64,000 nt of DNA from Gilvimarinus japonicus (GCF_042847215.1 NZ_AP031500.1:3100001-3164000), one strand, 5' to 3'. Positions 1 to 8,129 are shown, numbered from the stretch's first letter. Numbers and translations: made by a program. The notes: generated by a model not told the origin, from the letters alone.

Positions 1-469
1 TTTGCTTGCCGGCGTTATCCGTGGTCGCCGAGGCGCCTACTCCGGTGCCTGTGGTACCGGCTTTGGCATTAGCGCTGGCGGTAATAGCAACGGCACTAGC
101 CTGAGCACCAAACTCAAAATTGCCGGCGGTAAAGTTATCAAAGCTCGTTTTATTCTCAAAGAAAATAACCTCACTAAAGGCTTGGCCCCCGAGCTGAAAA
201 CCAATGGTAAGCTGAGTCATTTTGGTTTCACCAACCGCCTGACCGTTGCGATACACCCGGCCCTTGCCGTGGGCGCCACCGACGCCGACACCAGCTTTAC
301 CGATCGTCGGAAACAACGCATAACCATAGGCGGCATTAAAAAACTCAGCGACCTGAGGCGACGATTTAAAGGTATCGATTGTTTTTTGATAGGGATCTTC
401 ATCTTCAGCCTGCGCAAACGAACACACCATAACAAAGCCTATAAAGGCAAAACGCATCAGTGCTTTCAT
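1..469 (-). CDS. SYLF (Ysc84-type) lipid-binding domain protein, 3' end cut by window edge
   Basis: The minus strand reads open from an ATG at 469 to the window edge (156 codons, no stop reached). An AGGAGAG Shine-Dalgarno lies just upstream. The first 21 residues are a typical signal peptide ending in SFAQA, followed by the mature start EDEDPYQ. Downstream are the SYLF hallmarks: GYALFPTIGKAGVGVGGAHG, a VYRNGQ-like stretch, then TIGFQLGGQAFSE and FFENK. SYLF proteins bind lipids or membranes; in bacteria they are exported and mostly uncharacterised. It is divergent from the ferredoxin-reductase gene at 595. The overlapping plus-strand frame (2-487) is a shadow of this gene. Confidence 0.8.
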   Translation of the reverse strand, partial: MKALMRFAFIGFVMVCSFAQAEDEDPYQKTIDTFKSSPQVAEFFNAAYGYALFPTIGKAGVGVGGAHGKGRVYRNGQAVGETKMTQLTIGFQLGGQAFSEVIFFENKTSFDNFTAGNFEFGAQASAVAITASANAKAGTTGTGVGASATTDNAGKQ

Positions 470-594
470 GGTAACTCTCCTAAGTAAACCCATTGGCGAC
501 ATTAAAAGATATAGCGCAACCAAGCCGCCCCTAGCGCCAGCTTAACGCCTACGTTAGGCTAGAGCCTATGATTCACCAGGCCGGCCTGCACGCT

Positions 595-1560
595 ATGTCA
601 ATTATTATATACAACAATCAGAGCTTCGATGTTACCGCTCCAGAGAGTGTACTAGACACCTTATTAAAAGCCGGGGTACGGGTGCCCTACAGTTGTCGCG
701 CGGGCGTGTGTCACTCCTGCCTTATGGTTGCCAAAGACGGTGCAGTGCCCAGCGAGTCGCAAGAGGGACTCAGCGATGCACAAAAATCTCGCGGACTCTT
801 TTTAAGCTGTAGCTGCTATCCCGCCGAAACGCTTAACGTCGATCACTATGACCCCGCCGCTGACGGCATTAAAGCGCCGGTAATCGCGAAACGACAACTA
901 AACGATAGTGTGTTAGAGCTAACGCTTGCCGCCTCGCTACGCTATCAAGCTGGCCAACACACCAACCTGTGGCGCTCGGACGCGATTGCTCGCTGCTACT
1001 CCATTGCCAGCATACCGAGTGACCCCCACCTTAGCTTTCATATTGCGCTGCAACCCAATGGCCAGTTTAGTCAATGGGCCGCCCAAACATTACAACCGGG
1101 CGATACCGTCACCCTCCAAGCGCCCACCGGAAACTGTTACTACCAGGCCGAGCAAAACACCCAGCCAATCTTGCTGGCAGGTACGGGCACAGGTATTGCG
1201 CCACTGCAGGCCATTGCCAGAGCTGCGCTAGAGGCGGGACACAAGGGCCCCATCGACCTTTTCGTCGGAGCCCGACACAGCGATGACTTGTACTTTAGCC
1301 AACCACTAATGCGCCTCGCGCAACAACACTCAAACTTTCAACTTACCGAGCTGGTGCAAACTCTGGGCGAGAAATACACCAAACACTGCCAGCAAGGCGA
1401 TATCTATAACGTTATAAAAGCGCGCTTTGCGAGCCTTAACGGCTACCAGGTTTACTTGTGTGGTGCGGACTCATTTGTGCGCAAGTTACGCAAACAGTGC
1501 TTCTTTGCGGGTGTTAAGCCACGCGATGTCCATACCGATGCCTTTTTGGCCGCCAGCTGA
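595..1560 (+). CDS. 2Fe-2S ferredoxin / FAD-NAD(P)H oxidoreductase fusion
   Basis: A 321-residue electron-transfer protein of the phenol-hydroxylase-reductase / CDP-6-deoxy-glucoseen-reductase type. The N-terminal plant-type ferredoxin domain (residues about 1-90) has the cluster ligands C34-x4-C39-x2-C42-x29-C72 (CRAGVCHSC, then SCSCYP). A ferredoxin-reductase FAD domain follows with RCYSIAS, and an NAD(P)H domain with LLAGTGTGIAPLQ and YLCGAD. Such proteins pass electrons from NAD(P)H to an oxygenase or other acceptor; no partner oxygenase is adjacent. I chose the ATG at 595 because the ferredoxin fold starts there. An in-frame ATG at 568 would add nine residues, and neither start has a clear Shine-Dalgarno. 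The substrate partner is unknown. Confidence 0.8.
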   Translation: MSIIIYNNQSFDVTAPESVLDTLLKAGVRVPYSCRAGVCHSCLMVAKDGAVPSESQEGLSDAQKSRGLFLSCSCYPAETLNVDHYDPAADGIKAPVIAKRQLNDSVLELTLAASLRYQAGQHTNLWRSDAIARCYSIASIPSDPHLSFHIALQPNGQFSQWAAQTLQPGDTVTLQAPTGNCYYQAEQNTQPILLAGTGTGIAPLQAIARAALEAGHKGPIDLFVGARHSDDLYFSQPLMRLAQQHSNFQLTELVQTLGEKYTKHCQQGDIYNVIKARFASLNGYQVYLCGADSFVRKLRKQCFFAGVKPRDVHTDAFLAAS

Positions 1561-1742
1561 GGCTCTGCGACTTAGGCGCCTAACACGCGCATCGCGCAAA
1601 TTAGTCGCGTCTAGCCCGTAATTTAGGTACAATTTGGGCTTATATTTAGAGAAACAATAACACCGGCTTTTGCATCCAACGTTCATCGCGTTATCGGTGT
1701 CGTGCCGGTAACAGTCATCGCAAACGGCGCATAGATCACGAC

Positions 1743-2774
1743 ATGAAACCCACCATTAAAGATGTCGCAAAATTGGCTGGAGTCTCGTTTAAAACCGTAT
1801 CCAGAGTTATTAATAACGAAGGAACCGTGGGCAAAGAGCTTCAGGAGAAAGTCTGGAAAGCGGTTAAACAGCTTAATTATCGTCCTAACTTATCGGCCCG
1901 CGGCTTGCGAGGGGCGGCGTCTTCCATCGGTTTTATCTACGACAACCCCAACAGTAACTACGTTATCGATATGCAACGCGGCATTCTCGACGAATGCGGC
2001 AAACAGGGTTACGAGCTTGTGATTCACCCCTGCGATGCCTCCAGCCGCACGATTATTCAAGAAATTTTAGAAATGATCGACCGCAGCCGAGTGGGTGGCC
2101 TGGTGCTGACACCGCCTATATCCGAAAACGCCGAGATTCTCGACGCCATCACCGAGCGCAAAGTCAAGTTCGTACGAATCCTATCCGGCTCAGAAGCGCC
2201 CGATAATATTTCACCTTGCGTCTTTATTGACGATCACAACGCTGCCTACGCCATTACCGAACATTTAATTAATTTAGGCCATAAAGACATTGCCTTTCTC
2301 GGCGGGGACGAAGAGCACCAATCCAGTGGCCAGCGGCTGGCCGGCTTTAAAGCGGCCATGCAAGATCACAAGATCAAACCAAAAGATAAGTTTATCGTTC
2401 CCGGCAGTTACTCGTTTGAGTCGGGCGTCGAGCGCACCCGCAAGCTGCTCGCCAACGGCCGCGGCAAGCCAACCGCCATCTTTGCCTGTAATGATGAAAT
2501 CGCCTCAGGCACATTATTTGCCGCGCGAATCGCAGGGGTCGATGTACCCGGCGAACTATCTATTGCCGGCTTCGAGGATAGCCCTTTCTCTCGGCAAGCT
2601 TGGCCCAACCTGACCACGGCCGCACAGCCCACGAGCACCATCGCACAAAAAGCGGCGTCACTGCTGATAAAATCGATAAAACAACAAGCCAGCGCAGGCA
2701 AATCAATCGCCAGTGAAGGCTACTACCCCAAGTTGATCGTCCGGGATTCAACCTGCCCTGCGCCCGGCAAGTAA
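1743..2774 (+). CDS. LacI-family transcriptional regulator, probable NagR-like repressor
   Basis: A full-length LacI/GalR protein of 343 residues. The N-terminal helix-turn-helix (residues 4-25, with VAKLAGVSFKTVSRVINNE) is followed by a hinge (RPNLSARGL) and a periplasmic-binding-protein-like effector domain (about 62-335, with GHKDIAFLGG, FACNDEIASG and SIAGFEDSPFS). LacI proteins bind short palindromes with a central CG and release them when a sugar binds. It is convergent with nagX-nagK, and the window holds seven copies of such a palindrome (GACAACGTTGTY) in front of chitin/GlcNAc-type genes. I infer this protein is their repressor, like the LacI-type NagR of Shewanella. No copy of the palindrome was found before the regulator itself. 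It could alternatively respond to a chitin oligosaccharide. Confidence 0.82.
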   Translation: MKPTIKDVAKLAGVSFKTVSRVINNEGTVGKELQEKVWKAVKQLNYRPNLSARGLRGAASSIGFIYDNPNSNYVIDMQRGILDECGKQGYELVIHPCDASSRTIIQEILEMIDRSRVGGLVLTPPISENAEILDAITERKVKFVRILSGSEAPDNISPCVFIDDHNAAYAITEHLINLGHKDIAFLGGDEEHQSSGQRLAGFKAAMQDHKIKPKDKFIVPGSYSFESGVERTRKLLANGRGKPTAIFACNDEIASGTLFAARIAGVDVPGELSIAGFEDSPFSRQAWPNLTTAAQPTSTIAQKAASLLIKSIKQQASAGKSIASEGYYPKLIVRDSTCPAPGK

Positions 2775-2789
2775 GCGGTTTAATACCAA

Positions 2790-2827
2790 CCCATAAAAAA
2801 ACCGGCAAAAGCCGGTTTTTTTATGGG
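2790..2827. terminator. bidirectional intrinsic terminator between the regulator and nagX
   Basis: A near-perfect palindrome: CCCATAAAAAAACCGGC, loop AAAA, then the complementary arm ending in TTTTTTTATGGG. It carries a GC stem and a T-run on both strands, and sits between the two convergent stop codons (2774 and 2845), so it can end both transcripts. Confidence 0.92.
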
Positions 2828-2844
2828 TCATTATCAAGCTCGAT

Positions 2845-3921
2845 CTACAGCGCGATAACAATATTTTTTCGATCAAGCCACCAGGCAACACACCACAACA
2901 CCGCCACATGAATAAGCGCAAACACCAAGGACGCATTATAGTTAGACATAACTTGCGCCAAAGACTCAAAGAAATACTGATACGAAGACATACCGGCAAT
3001 CGTAAACAGAGCGTAACTCTTAACCCACACAATACTCAAAATATAAATAAACAGCGGATTCTTACCCAGCATCGTAAAACCATTAAACACAGGTTTAACG
3101 ATGGTTAGCTTTTCTAGTTGCACCAACATCAGTAGCACCGCGATACCTGCGCCAGAGGTCAGCAACACAAACGGGCTAGTCCACAGGGACTTATTGACAG
3201 GAAACACTTGATGCCACAGCAGCCCAGCGACAATAGCCAGCACCGCAGTCACTGCCAACACTATTTGCGCACGGCGCTTGTCATCGCTACCGACCAAAAT
3301 ACGCGCGGCCTCAAAGCCAAAAATAACATTCACTACCGCCGGTAAAGTGCTCAACAAACCTTCGGGATCAAACGCTATGCCTTTGCCTTGCCATAAGTGA
3401 TCGGCACCCAATACGGCCAAGTCAATTTGCCGGACTAAGTTACCCGCTACCGTATAAGGCTCTGGCACCAGGTTGAGTAAACCCCAATAACCCAGCAACA
3501 GCACGGCAGAAACGAGCACACGGTATAACCCAGGCAGCCAAATAATAAAGGCAGCCAAACCATAAGCCAGCGCAATACGCTGCAACACACCTAAAATTCT
3601 TAAGTGATCTAGATCACCGGTAAAAGGGTAAGCGTTAAGCAATAAGCCAATCCCAAACAACAAGGCGGTGCGGCGTAGGATTTTTATGGTGCGCGCACTG
3701 TATGCCACGGTTTGGCTAGCACGATTAGAAAAGTACATCGCCGAGCCGACGATAAACAAAAAGAAGGGAAAGATAAAATCCGTGGGTGTCGCGCCGTGCC
3801 AATCAGCATGCAAAAAAGGCGCATACACATAAGACCAAGAACCCGGAGTATTCACTAAAATCATCAAGGCCAAGGTTAGGCCTCGCATGACATCCAGAGA
3901 GATAAATCGTTGCTTGGCCAT
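2845..3921 (-). CDS. nagX: NagX-like multi-spanning membrane protein (DUF5009 / heparan-alpha-glucosaminide N-acetyltransferase family)
   Basis: A 358-residue inner-membrane protein with about ten hydrophobic segments. It opens with the family hallmark RFISLDVMRGLTLALMILVN (residues 5-24), followed by a DWHGATPTDFIFPFFLF-type motif. Both are diagnostic for the COG4299/DUF5009 family that includes human HGSNAT. In bacterial nag operons this protein is called NagX; its role (sugar transport or acetyl transfer across the membrane) is not settled. It lies 54 bp downstream of nagK on the same strand, so the two probably form an operon. A GAGGG Shine-Dalgarno precedes the ATG. Regulation would come from the operators at 5249-5297 upstream of nagK. 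Confidence 0.82.
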   Translation of the reverse strand: MAKQRFISLDVMRGLTLALMILVNTPGSWSYVYAPFLHADWHGATPTDFIFPFFLFIVGSAMYFSNRASQTVAYSARTIKILRRTALLFGIGLLLNAYPFTGDLDHLRILGVLQRIALAYGLAAFIIWLPGLYRVLVSAVLLLGYWGLLNLVPEPYTVAGNLVRQIDLAVLGADHLWQGKGIAFDPEGLLSTLPAVVNVIFGFEAARILVGSDDKRRAQIVLAVTAVLAIVAGLLWHQVFPVNKSLWTSPFVLLTSGAGIAVLLMLVQLEKLTIVKPVFNGFTMLGKNPLFIYILSIVWVKSYALFTIAGMSSYQYFFESLAQVMSNYNASLVFALIHVAVLWCVAWWLDRKNIVIAL

Positions 3922-3975
3922 AATGCCCTCAAAAAATCTTATTATCGAGTCTCACGTCGGCAGTAAACGCTGCCG

Positions 3976-4884
3976 CTATGCCACCGGCTCTGCCAACGCT
4001 GCAAACTGAGTGCGCGCATAATGCACAGCGCCAAATTCTGGCTGACGTAAAGGGGCCGACATGCGCTCGGCAATATCTTTATCCATCCAATCGACGATTC
4101 GCTGCGAAACGCCGCCAAGCATCGACATCCGCGGCGGATTAATCGACCACAAGCGACGCGCAATCGCGGTTAAATAATCAGCACCCTCGTGAATAATGCG
4201 CAAAGCAATCTCATCGCCTTGCTCGGCCGCATTAAAAACCAAAGGGGCCAGCTTGGCGTAATCACTCGACTTGGCGCCATTTAAACGCTCGACGATCATA
4301 ATGCCGCGCGCCTGCAGCTGCTCGGCGACTAGATCGGTTAATGCCGTTTTGGGGCCTAACTCGTCAGAATCGAGCAACACGGCTTTAACACATTCTAAGC
4401 CGATCCATGCGCCACTACCGCCATCGCCACAGGGGAAGCCGTGAGCACCCAATGTGAGTGTTTTACCATCCACATGGGCAAAACCACATGAACCGGTGCC
4501 AGAGACAATAACGGCACCATTATCCTGCTCGTGCGCCGCAATACAGGCAATATGCAAATCAGTCGTTAAAAACTGCGCTTTAAAAGGATGATCCCACTGC
4601 TGAACAACTTGAAACAGGCTTGGAACATTAACACCGGCCAAGCCCAAACCGGCAACCAGCTGAGCTTTTGCCTCGCGAGGTAAACCGGCAGCGCGCAATG
4701 CACTGTCGGCAGCGTTATCAATAGACTCCAGCGCCCGTGCAACCCCATGATACGGGTTAGCCGGACCGCCGTTGCCCACGCCTAACGTTTGCCCTGATTC
4801 ATCGACAATCACCGCGCGGCATTTAGTGCCACCGCCATCGATTCCTAAATACAGAGTGTCGCCATCAACAGGCAGCTGCCCCAT
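3976..4884 (-). CDS. nagK: N-acetylglucosamine kinase, BadF/BadG/BcrA/BcrD ATPase family
   Basis: About 302 residues of the ASKHA-fold sugar kinase family COG2971. The phosphate-1 motif LGIDGGGTK (residues 13-21) starts the protein; GAVIVSGTGSCGF and GDGGSGAWIG are the phosphate-2 and adenosine-type motifs. Family members phosphorylate GlcNAc in bacteria that import it unphosphorylated, as with Shewanella NagK. I chose the ATG at 4884: it has an ACGAGGT Shine-Dalgarno at proper spacing and starts just before the kinase fold. The longer frame to 4950 has extra N-terminal residues with no homology logic. It is followed by nagX. Two LacI-type operators lie 365-413 bp upstream, and an intrinsic terminator lies between them and this gene. 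Glucosamine kinase activity is an alternative. Confidence 0.82.
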   Translation of the reverse strand: MGQLPVDGDTLYLGIDGGGTKCRAVIVDESGQTLGVGNGGPANPYHGVARALESIDNAADSALRAAGLPREAKAQLVAGLGLAGVNVPSLFQVVQQWDHPFKAQFLTTDLHIACIAAHEQDNGAVIVSGTGSCGFAHVDGKTLTLGAHGFPCGDGGSGAWIGLECVKAVLLDSDELGPKTALTDLVAEQLQARGIMIVERLNGAKSSDYAKLAPLVFNAAEQGDEIALRIIHEGADYLTAIARRLWSINPPRMSMLGGVSQRIVDWMDKDIAERMSAPLRQPEFGAVHYARTQFAALAEPVA

Positions 4885-5009
4885 GTGATACCTCGTTATT
4901 TTCACTATACCGGTCTCGCCCGGCTTACAGGTAACCAATGATAACGCCACCTGACTGATAAATTCGAATTATTCGCTGGGCTCTCGGCGCACTAAAACGT
5001 ATGATCGCT

Positions 5010-5046
5010 TAAAAAGGTGATTGATGGCCTACAGGCCATCAATCAC
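5010..5046 (-). terminator. intrinsic terminator inside the nagK leader
   Basis: On the minus strand GTGATTGATGGCC pairs with GGCCATCAATCAC (13 bp, 4-nt loop) and is followed directly by CTTTTTAAGC, the standard shape of an intrinsic terminator. It lies 126 bp upstream of the nagK start and downstream of the two operators, an unusual place for a terminator unless it attenuates nagK or ends a small RNA. Confidence 0.7.
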
Positions 5047-5194
5047 AAGGAGAGCCATGATAGATGATACTTACAGTCCTTGCGTATCGCATGATGCACT
5101 CCGTCGCACCATGATTTAGCGGATCTAGCCAAAATGCCCATAATGACCAAACCCAACCAAATTCTTTTTTGCCTACCTTTGGCACCTGCAGCAT
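5039..5194 (-). CDS. possible 51-codon leader ORF, Trp-rich (very uncertain)
   Basis: A minus-strand frame starts at ATG 5194 and ends at TGA 5041-5039, inside the 5' arm of the terminator hairpin. It encodes four tryptophans in nine codons (GWVWSLWAFW). It has no convincing Shine-Dalgarno and I recognise no homologue. It is listed because its stop overlaps the terminator and because of the Trp cluster; chance is a fully adequate explanation. Confidence 0.13.
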   Translation of the reverse strand: MLQVPKVGKKEFGWVWSLWAFWLDPLNHGATECIMRYARTVSIIYHGSPCD

Positions 5195-5248
5195 CCCAGC
5201 TAAGAAGTGCCTTTAAGTGCCTACCACTATCCTCACAAAAAGCCGAAG

Positions 5249-5260
5249 GACAACGTTGTC
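5249..5260. promoter_or_regulatory. LacI-type operator, nagK-proximal
   Basis: Perfect 12-bp palindrome GACAACGTTGTC with a central CG. Read toward nagK it continues as TTGACAACGTTGTC, so it contains a TTGACA hexamer. The second site is 37 bp away (about 3.5 helical turns). Confidence 0.8.
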
Positions 5261-5285
5261 AATAACTCATACCTTATTCGCGCCA

Positions 5286-5297
5286 GACAACGTTGTC
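5286..5297. promoter_or_regulatory. LacI-type operator, nagK-distal
   Basis: A second perfect GACAACGTTGTC palindrome. On the nagK strand it reads TTGACAACGTTGTC; a weak -10 candidate (TAAGGT, 5271-5276) lies 17 bp downstream of the TTGACA. Together with the site at 5249 it probably represses the nagK-nagX promoter. Confidence 0.8.
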
Positions 5298-5424
5298 AAG
5301 CACTTTGCAACAAAAAGCTCGAAAGGATACACAAAGGGAAAAAAGCGCCAATTTTCAGCGAGTTACTAAACCGAAGCCAGAAGCGAACAAGCGGTTAATA
5401 CGGCGCTGGGCAACAGAGTTGTCA

Positions 5425-5457
5425 GCCCTCGCGCGCGGGCTCGTTCGGCGCGAGGGC
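5425..5457 (-). terminator. 3' hairpin behind the beta-propeller gene
   Basis: A perfect 10-bp stem (GCCCTCGCGC / GCGCGAGGGC, 13-nt loop) directly after the stop codon at 5464. There is no T-run, so it is either a weak or factor-dependent terminator or an mRNA-stabilising 3' hairpin. Confidence 0.4.
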
Positions 5458-5463
5458 TTCCGG

Positions 5464-6288
5464 TTACAACGAGTATGCCCGCACACTATGCTTAAGAAAG
5501 GTGGGCACAAACAGCGTATCTGTAGCAGGGTCATAACCAATATCAGCGGTATTTATTTGCTCTTTGCGGCTATCGAGCAATAACTGCAAAGTGCCGTCTT
5601 CCTGAAGATGGTAAATCAATCCGGCCCAGCAGGACACAATAAACCCACCATCATTAAGCGCCTCAACGCCGTCGACATCTTCCGCAAACCCTTCTGCTAC
5701 GAGCGTCATATCGCCGGCCGATGTCGTGCGATACAACCGCTTACCCGCACCAATATATAAGGCATCGGCGAGGGTATACAGTCCATTGGCGCCGGCCAAG
5801 CCTTCACGGTAGGTATCAAGTTTCCCGTTTATTAACCGGTGCACCTTACCCGTATGAGTATCCGATACATACACCACCCCATCGCCATCGACAGCAACAT
5901 CATTGAGAAACGATGCCCCCTCGACCGGGTAGCGCTGAACCACAGAGCGATCGGCCAAATCAATCGCCACCAACTCTGTCATATCAGCAACGTACAGTGT
6001 CCCCGCGAACACCGCCATGCCCTTGGGCGCATTCAACCCCCTGACAAAATCCTGATTAATGATTTTGCCGTCCGCAGCCAATAGCGCAACACCCCCTTTG
6101 GCATCTGCGTCGCTGTGCCCACCTTCTATCTCGGAAACCAGCAACACCTTACGGCCATCTATCTGATGCACCAACACCGACTCTGGGGTCCGCAGCGCCA
6201 GCGTTTCCCAGCTGGGCTCTTTCAGTGCATCACGCGCAAACGCATTCGACACACAGGCCAACACACACAACCCGACCCATTGTTTCAT
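5464..6288 (-). CDS. exported SMP-30/gluconolactonase-like beta-propeller protein
   Basis: 274 residues with a signal peptide (MKQWVGLCVLACVSNAFA, cleaved before RDALKEP). The mature part has repeated beta-propeller blade motifs: GLNAPKGMAVFAGTLYVAD, FLNDVAVDGDGVVYVSD, GLAGANGLYTLADALYIG, VDGVEALNDGGFIVSC and TLFVPTF. This is the pattern of the SMP-30/gluconolaconase/LRE-like and NHL-type six-bladed propellers, some of which hydrolyse sugar lactones. A periplasmic location follows from the signal peptide. The substrate is unknown and the catalytic metal residues could not be assigned by eye. AAGGAGAAGG precedes two adjacent ATGs (6291 and 6288); the second has better spacing. No LacI-type operator lies upstream. 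Confidence 0.65.
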   Translation of the reverse strand: MKQWVGLCVLACVSNAFARDALKEPSWETLALRTPESVLVHQIDGRKVLLVSEIEGGHSDADAKGGVALLAADGKIINQDFVRGLNAPKGMAVFAGTLYVADMTELVAIDLADRSVVQRYPVEGASFLNDVAVDGDGVVYVSDTHTGKVHRLINGKLDTYREGLAGANGLYTLADALYIGAGKRLYRTTSAGDMTLVAEGFAEDVDGVEALNDGGFIVSCWAGLIYHLQEDGTLQLLLDSRKEQINTADIGYDPATDTLFVPTFLKHSVRAYSL

Positions 6289-6499
6289 CATCCTTCTCCT
6301 TCGGACTTATGTCCACTCAGACTACAAGCCCTAAGTGTTCCAGAGTTGCCGCACAATGAAAAGCGCTAAACTCAAGCAACCCGCCGCAACGTACCTCGCC
6401 ACGGGGTTTTCGGGGTTGTGGCAATTAATCTGTGTCGTTCAACCGCGCCGAGTTCTGCTACACTCGCGCACCGACAAAATAGCGAACAAAGAGCTGATT

Positions 6500-7432
6500 A
6501 TGTGGTTTAAAAATTTACGCGTCTTCCGTCTGGCCGAGCCCTTCACCATGACCGCCGAGGCCCTGGACGAAGCACTTGAGAGCAATAGCTTCAACCCCTG
6601 TGGCAAAATGGATATGTCTCGCTATGGCTGGGTATCGCCACTGGGGCCAGACGGTCAAACCTTGACCCACAGCGCCAATGGCTATATCGCCATCGCCGCC
6701 AAAAAGCAGGAAAAAATCCTACCGGCGGGTGTCATTAAAGAGCAACTCGATGAGAAGGTCCGCGCCATTCGCGCCGAAGAGGGCCGCCCCGTAGGGCGCA
6801 AAGAGCGCGACGGCATGAAGGATGAAATCATTTTCACCCTGCTGCCTCAAGCTTTTACTAAGTCGAGCATCGACTTCGCCTATATCGACACCCGTAACGA
6901 TCAAATTGTGGTCAATGCATCCAGTGCCACCCGCGCCGAGGATATGCTCAGCGCATTGCGCGAGGCCCTGGGCAGCTTGCGAGTTGTGCCACTGACACCG
7001 AAAGACCCGGCCATTCAGGTGATGACCCACTGGGTGCGCGAACACGAGTTGGCCACAGACTTTGAACTAGGTGACGAATGCGAGCTAAATGCCAGCAGTG
7101 ACGAGCGGGTTATTCGCTGTAAAAAGCTCGACCTACACGACGACCAAGTGCGTCAGCACATCGAAACCGGTATGTACGTCAACAAGCTGGCCATTCAGTG
7201 GAAAGAAGCCATTAGCTGCATCATTGACGATCAATTTACCTTTAAGCGGGTTAAGTTTGCCGATGAGCTACTGGAGCGCGCTGGCGACCGAGCGCCAGAG
7301 ACTCTCGCCGAGCAGTTTGATGCCGAATTTGCCATTATGACGTTGGAGTTGTCCGCTTTTATACGCGCCGCCATCGACGCCTTTGGCGGTGAAAGCACCG
7401 ACACACTGGTAAGCGAGGCAACTGACCTCTAA
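6500..7432 (+). CDS. rdgC: recombination-associated protein RdgC
   Basis: 310 residues starting MWFKNLRVFRL, the conserved N-terminus of RdgC, with the family features GWVSPLG, ILPAGVIKEQL, EGRPVGRKE and DEIIFTLLPQAF. RdgC forms a ring-shaped dimer that binds double-stranded DNA and restrains RecA. The frame is open to 6335 but the family start is clearly the ATG at 6500. It is divergent from the beta-propeller gene. A TACACT -10-like hexamer lies about 30 bp upstream. It looks like an ordinary chromosomal housekeeping gene and has no visible link to the neighbouring sugar locus. Confidence 0.95.
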   Translation: MWFKNLRVFRLAEPFTMTAEALDEALESNSFNPCGKMDMSRYGWVSPLGPDGQTLTHSANGYIAIAAKKQEKILPAGVIKEQLDEKVRAIRAEEGRPVGRKERDGMKDEIIFTLLPQAFTKSSIDFAYIDTRNDQIVVNASSATRAEDMLSALREALGSLRVVPLTPKDPAIQVMTHWVREHELATDFELGDECELNASSDERVIRCKKLDLHDDQVRQHIETGMYVNKLAIQWKEAISCIIDDQFTFKRVKFADELLERAGDRAPETLAEQFDAEFAIMTLELSAFIRAAIDAFGGESTDTLVSEATDL

Positions 7433-7440
7433 TATTACCC

Positions 7441-7466
7441 GGGTGGCCCACCACGCTCGGCCACCC
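7441..7466 (+). terminator. hairpin after rdgC
   Basis: GGGTGGCC pairs with GGCCACCC around a 10-nt loop, just 8 bp after the rdgC stop codon. There is no T-run, so termination is uncertain. Confidence 0.4.
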
Positions 7467-7503
7467 ACACTTACAACACCACTGTGTATTGTTAGGAGGC
7501 ACC

Positions 7504-8064
7504 TTGAAACTTTACGGTAGCTACACCTCGCCTTTTGTTCGCCACTGCCGCATTGCGCTATTAGAGTCAGGACTCGAGTTCGAACTGATTGAAACCGACA
7601 ACAAAGCCAGTGCGCAGCAATCACCGACGCAAAAGGTGCCATTTTTGCAAGATGGCGATATCGCCCTGACCGACTCCACCGCGATTGTAAAATACACCCG
7701 AGAAAAATCCGGCCACACTTACTTTGCCGATATCTCCGAGTACGATGGCTTTTGCTTGGTCAACACCTCGTTAGACGCCTGCGTCAATTTGTTCTTTTTA
7801 GAGCGCGACGGCATAAGCACCGAACAAAGCAGCTATCTACAACGCCAACAAGCCCGAGTAGACTCCACATTATCCGAGCTCAACCAAATGCCGCTCCCCA
7901 TGGGCGCGCCCTACGGTGATATGGCGATACGCTTAGCGTGTTATTTAGCGTGGGGGCTGTATCGGCAGCGACTATCGCTAGAGGCCTACCCTAACCTCGA
8001 GAATTTTTTACAACAGATAAACGACTACCAACCTTTTGCCGCTACGGCACCACCGCCGCTTTAA
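7504..8064 (+). CDS. glutathione S-transferase-like protein
   Basis: 186 residues with a thioredoxin-like N-terminal domain typical of GSTs: KLYGSYTSPFVRHCRIALLE, then KVPFLQDGDIALTDSTAIVKY, where the cis-proline and the Asp-Ser glutathione-contact motif are recognisable. A helical C-terminal domain follows. An AGGAGG Shine-Dalgarno at 7494-7499 points to the TTG at 7504 as start, since the earlier in-frame TTG (7489) lies upstream of the ribosome-binding site. The gene is 65 bp upstream of the first halogenase-family gene and could share its transcript. Its function beyond the fold is unknown. Confidence 0.75.
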   Translation: MKLYGSYTSPFVRHCRIALLESGLEFELIETDNKASAQQSPTQKVPFLQDGDIALTDSTAIVKYTREKSGHTYFADISEYDGFCLVNTSLDACVNLFFLERDGISTEQSSYLQRQQARVDSTLSELNQMPLPMGAPYGDMAIRLACYLAWGLYRQRLSLEAYPNLENFLQQINDYQPFAATAPPPL

Positions 8065-8129
8065 CGGGGCGGCTAGACGCGTATTGAGCCAGCGGGTATC
8101 CTGCCCCAAATAACGCAAAAGGTAACACT

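Larger units (their letters stand above)
4885..5463. other. long intergenic/leader region upstream of nagK
   Basis: 579 bp without a confident gene. From nagK outward it holds the nagK Shine-Dalgarno region, an intrinsic terminator oriented like nagK (5010-5046), a weak 51-codon minus-strand frame (5039-5194), two LacI-type operators (5249-5260 and 5286-5297) and a hairpin (5425-5457) behind the beta-propeller gene. A transcript started at the operators would meet the terminator before reaching nagK. The region may therefore be an attenuated leader or a separate small RNA gene. Confidence 0.6.

Noticed and set aside
2..487. Plus-strand frame of 161 codons at the left edge
   Set aside because: It is antisense to a clear SYLF-domain gene with signal peptide and Shine-Dalgarno on the minus strand; its own translation has no recognisable pattern.
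5057..5119. 21-codon plus-strand frame with an AAGGAGAG ribosome-binding-like sequence
   Set aside because: The apparent Shine-Dalgarno is next to the terminator stem, the frame is tiny, has no recognisable sequence, and no promoter is seen in that direction.
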